Of a DNA stretch of 64,000 nucleotides, positions 62,383-64,000 are shown piece by piece. The stretch comes from Hippophae tibetana (lineage: Eukaryota > Streptophyta > Magnoliopsida > Rosales > Elaeagnaceae), in NCBI GenBank assembly GCA_037013495.1, contig CM072803.1, forward strand, positions 55,379,627-55,443,626, read 5' to 3'. The notes below the pieces were generated by a model. The model saw only the letters and a program-made list of their open reading frames with translations. It did not search any database and was not told the DNA's origin. Each line of letters starts with the position of its first letter. Position 1 is the stretch's first letter. The position numbers were made by a program, and so were the translations under genes.

Positions 62383-63475
62383 TGCATGAATTTTCCTATG
62401 CGGGGAATTAGGACTTACAAAGGAAAAAAAAAATCAGAGATCATGAGGAAAAAATCAATAAGGGGGTAATAATACATAATCATTTTCTCATATCTATATT
62501 ATAAAAGAAAGTTGGCAAAATAAATACTACGCGTTTTATTTCCTAATAATTATGATATATTTAAATGAAATTATTCGTCTTATGATGCAAAACTATTTAA
62601 ATTTGAAATTTTGTTCATTATTCTAAATAACAGATCAATAATTCTCATTTTCGACTCATTTTTTACATCAATATTCTTAACTTATTTATAAGTTATTTTC
62701 GTTTTTTTGGACGACATCGTAATGAATTTGCCTTTAGTTGTCCCCTTCTCCCTAGAAATCTAGGTTTCAAACCTATTCTAAGAGTAAGAGTTAGTGAAAT
62801 ATGATGCTACATATTACGCTCATCCACAATAGCAATTTTTCTAGCTAGGTAACAAAAAGTTTACAAATGATGTCTGAAACAACCTTTATCCATCAACATT
62901 TTTCATTTGGAAGGGAGGTAATATAATTTGCATGAATTTTCCTGTGTGGGGAATTAGGACTTACAAAGGAAAGAAAATAATCATAGATCATGGGGAAAAA
63001 TCAATAAGGGGATAATAATACATAATCATTTTCTCATATCTATATTATAAAAGAAAGTTTCCAAAATAAATACTATGCGTTTTATTTCCTAATAATTATG
63101 ATATATTTAAGTGAAATTATTACGTCTTATGATGCAAAACTATTTAAATTTGAAATTTTGTTCATTATTCTAAATAAGAGATCAATAATTTTCATTTTCG
63201 ACTCATTTTTGACATCAATATTCTTAACTTATTTATAAGTTATTGTGGTTTTTTTGGATAGCATCGTAATGAATTTGCCTTTGGTTGTCCCTTTCTCCCT
63301 AGAAATCTAGGTTTCAAACCCATTCTAAGAGTAAGAGTTAGTGAAATATGATGCTACGTATTACGCTCATCCACAATAGCAATTTTTCTAGCTAGGTAAC
63401 AAAAAGTTTACAAATGATGTCTGGAACAACCTCTATCCATCAACATTTTTCATTTGGAAGGGAGTTAATATAATT
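62383..63475 (+). repeat. Monomers 115-116, with a type switch in 115
   Basis: Copies start at 62383 and 62929 (546 and 547 bp). Copy 115 begins like first-position copies 109 and 112 (TTTTCCTATGCGG, GGGGGTAATA), then from about 62563 is type C: TTTAAATG, ATTCGTC, AACAGATC, CATTTTTTACATC, TTATTTTCG and TAGTTGTCCCC. The switch lies between about 62468 and 62563 and ends the trimer domain. Copy 116 has TTTTCCTGTGTGGGG, AAGTTTCC and ACTATGCG, a lost MluI site. Confidence 0.78.
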
Positions 63476-64000
63476 TGCATGAATTTGCCTATGCGGGGAA
63501 TTAGGACTTACAAAGGAAAAAAAATAATCATAGATCATGAGGAAAAATCAATAAGCGGATAATAATACATAATCATTTTCTCATATCTATATTATAAAAG
63601 AAATTTGGCAAAATAAATACTACGCGTTTTATTTCCTAATAATTATGATATATTTAAGTGAAATTATTACGTCTTATGATGCAAAACTATTTAAATATGA
63701 AATTTTGTTCATTATTCTAAATAAGAGATCAATAATTCTCATTTTCGACTCATTTTTGACATCAATATTCTTAACTTATTTATAAGTTATTGTGGTTTTT
63801 TTGCATGGCATCGTAATGAATTTGCCTTTGGTTGTCCCTTTCTCCCTTGAAATCTAGGTTTCAAACCCATTCTAAGAGTAAGAGTTAGTAAAATATGATG
63901 CTACATATTACACTCATCCACAATAGCAATTTTTCTAGCTCGGTACCAAAAAGTTTACAAATGATGTCTGAAATAACCTCTATCCATCAACATTTTTCAT
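63476..64000 (+). repeat. Monomer 117, cut by the window edge (525 bp seen)
   Basis: This last copy ends at CATTTTTCAT, about 22 bases short of a full monomer. It has GAAATTTGGC as in copies 75 and 76, TTTTTTTGCATGGC and CCCTTGAAAT as in copies 57, 61 and 63, and AGCTCGGTACC as in 103, 106, 109 and 112. It therefore combines marks of three distant blocks. The array continues beyond the window without a break in phase. Confidence 0.9.

Larger units (their letters stand above)
1..64000 (+). repeat. Satellite DNA array, ~547-bp monomer, 117 head-to-tail copies
   Basis: The landmark TGCATGAATTT (TGCATGACTTT in two copies) recurs at 117 positions spaced 544-549 bp, and the sequence between landmarks is nearly the same each time. 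All copies share one orientation and no foreign DNA lies between them. The first copy is about 28.5% G+C. A typical copy reads, in order: the start motif with GTGCGGGG; a poly-A/GAAAG stretch of variable length near offset 45; an AT-rich segment; an MluI-type ACGCGT near offset 147; a conserved middle (offsets about 226-290); a TAACTTAT dyad; a T-run; a second ATGAATTTGCCT; the CCTAGA/TCTAGG dyad; and a conserved tail ending near GGAAGGGAGG. Stop codons are dense and I found no coding-length frame. Location in heterochromatin is inferred from structure. The plus direction is arbitrary. Confidence 0.98.

Noticed and set aside
1-64000. Short open reading frames repeated in every monomer, such as a reverse-strand frame of 27 codons beginning ATGGGTTTGAAACC and a forward frame of 19 codons beginning ATGATGTCTGAAAC.
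   Set aside because: They are far too short, recur only because the satellite recurs, and the monomer length classes (545-549 bp) keep shifting frame. I did not translate every copy in six frames, but stops are dense wherever I looked.
1-64000. CRISPR array or other prokaryotic direct-repeat system.
   Set aside because: The repeat unit is about 547 bp with no unique spacers. Variation is spread through the unit and does not form a repeat/spacer pattern.
1-64000. rDNA intergenic spacer or 5S rDNA array.
   Set aside because: A unit near 500 bp is compatible with 5S arrays, but no 5S-like segment or its GC-rich internal control region is present; the unit is AT-rich throughout.
1-64000. Tandem LTR-retrotransposon remnants.
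   Set aside because: I see no TG...CA bounded long terminal repeats, primer-binding site, polypurine tract in a fixed place, or gag/pol-like coding sequence.
1-64000. Monomer built from three related ~182-bp subrepeats.
   Set aside because: The only internal repeat I found is the 12-bp ATGAATTTGCCT at an offset of 339 bp, which does not fit a 182-bp period.

Overview
The whole window is one uninterrupted, head-to-tail satellite DNA array. I count 117 copies, 116 complete and one cut by the right edge, of a monomer of about 547 bp (range 544-549; 63,475 bp / 116 copies = 547.2). I set the monomer start at the recurring TGCATGAATTT. Every copy lies in the same direction and copy follows copy with no spacer. 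I see no protein-coding gene, tRNA, rRNA, CRISPR array, transposon or unrelated sequence. The first copy is about 28.5% G+C by hand count. The array runs off both ends of the window, so its true length and flanks are unknown.

A non-coding 64-kb tandem array with higher-order structure is typical of eukaryotic heterochromatin (centromeric, pericentromeric or subtelomeric) and not of bacteria, archaea or viruses. A plant is my weak guess: 547 bp is close to three times a plant-like nucleosome repeat of about 180 bp, and many copy differences look like decay of methylated CpG. I cannot name the species or the satellite family from sequence alone, and I cannot tell a centromeric from a subtelomeric position.

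Three recurring monomer types explain most of the length differences. Type A (549 bp) has GATATGTATTTAAG and usually GTCGAAAT. Type B (547 bp) has GATATATTTAAG with ATTACGTC. Type C (545-546 bp) has TTTAAATG with ATTCGTC, one base shorter. The types combine into higher-order repeats (HORs) that change along the array. From left to right: a mixed start (1-2188); a trimer twice (2189-5474); A/B dimers (4926-7666); a tetramer-based unit three times (7667-14224); a trimer twice (14225-17506); irregular copies that include a tetramer recurring at an 11-monomer spacing (17507, 23535, 29553); dimers (19698-22438); mixed dimers and tetramers (25180-35023); alternating C/A dimers (35571-40497); a mixed stretch (40498-45425); dimers (45426-47615); trimers of 1639 bp (47616-54718); trimers of 1641-1642 bp (55817-62382); and a mixed end.

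There is no gene network to describe. What can be read here is array evolution: local amplification of 2-, 3- and 4-monomer blocks, monomers that switch type internally, variants confined to one segment, and variant haplotypes that recur 7-20 kb apart. Each monomer also holds two near-perfect dyads and a motif set resembling RNA polymerase III A and B boxes; these are the best candidates for function, and that is inference. I found no sign of a novel protein-coding system.
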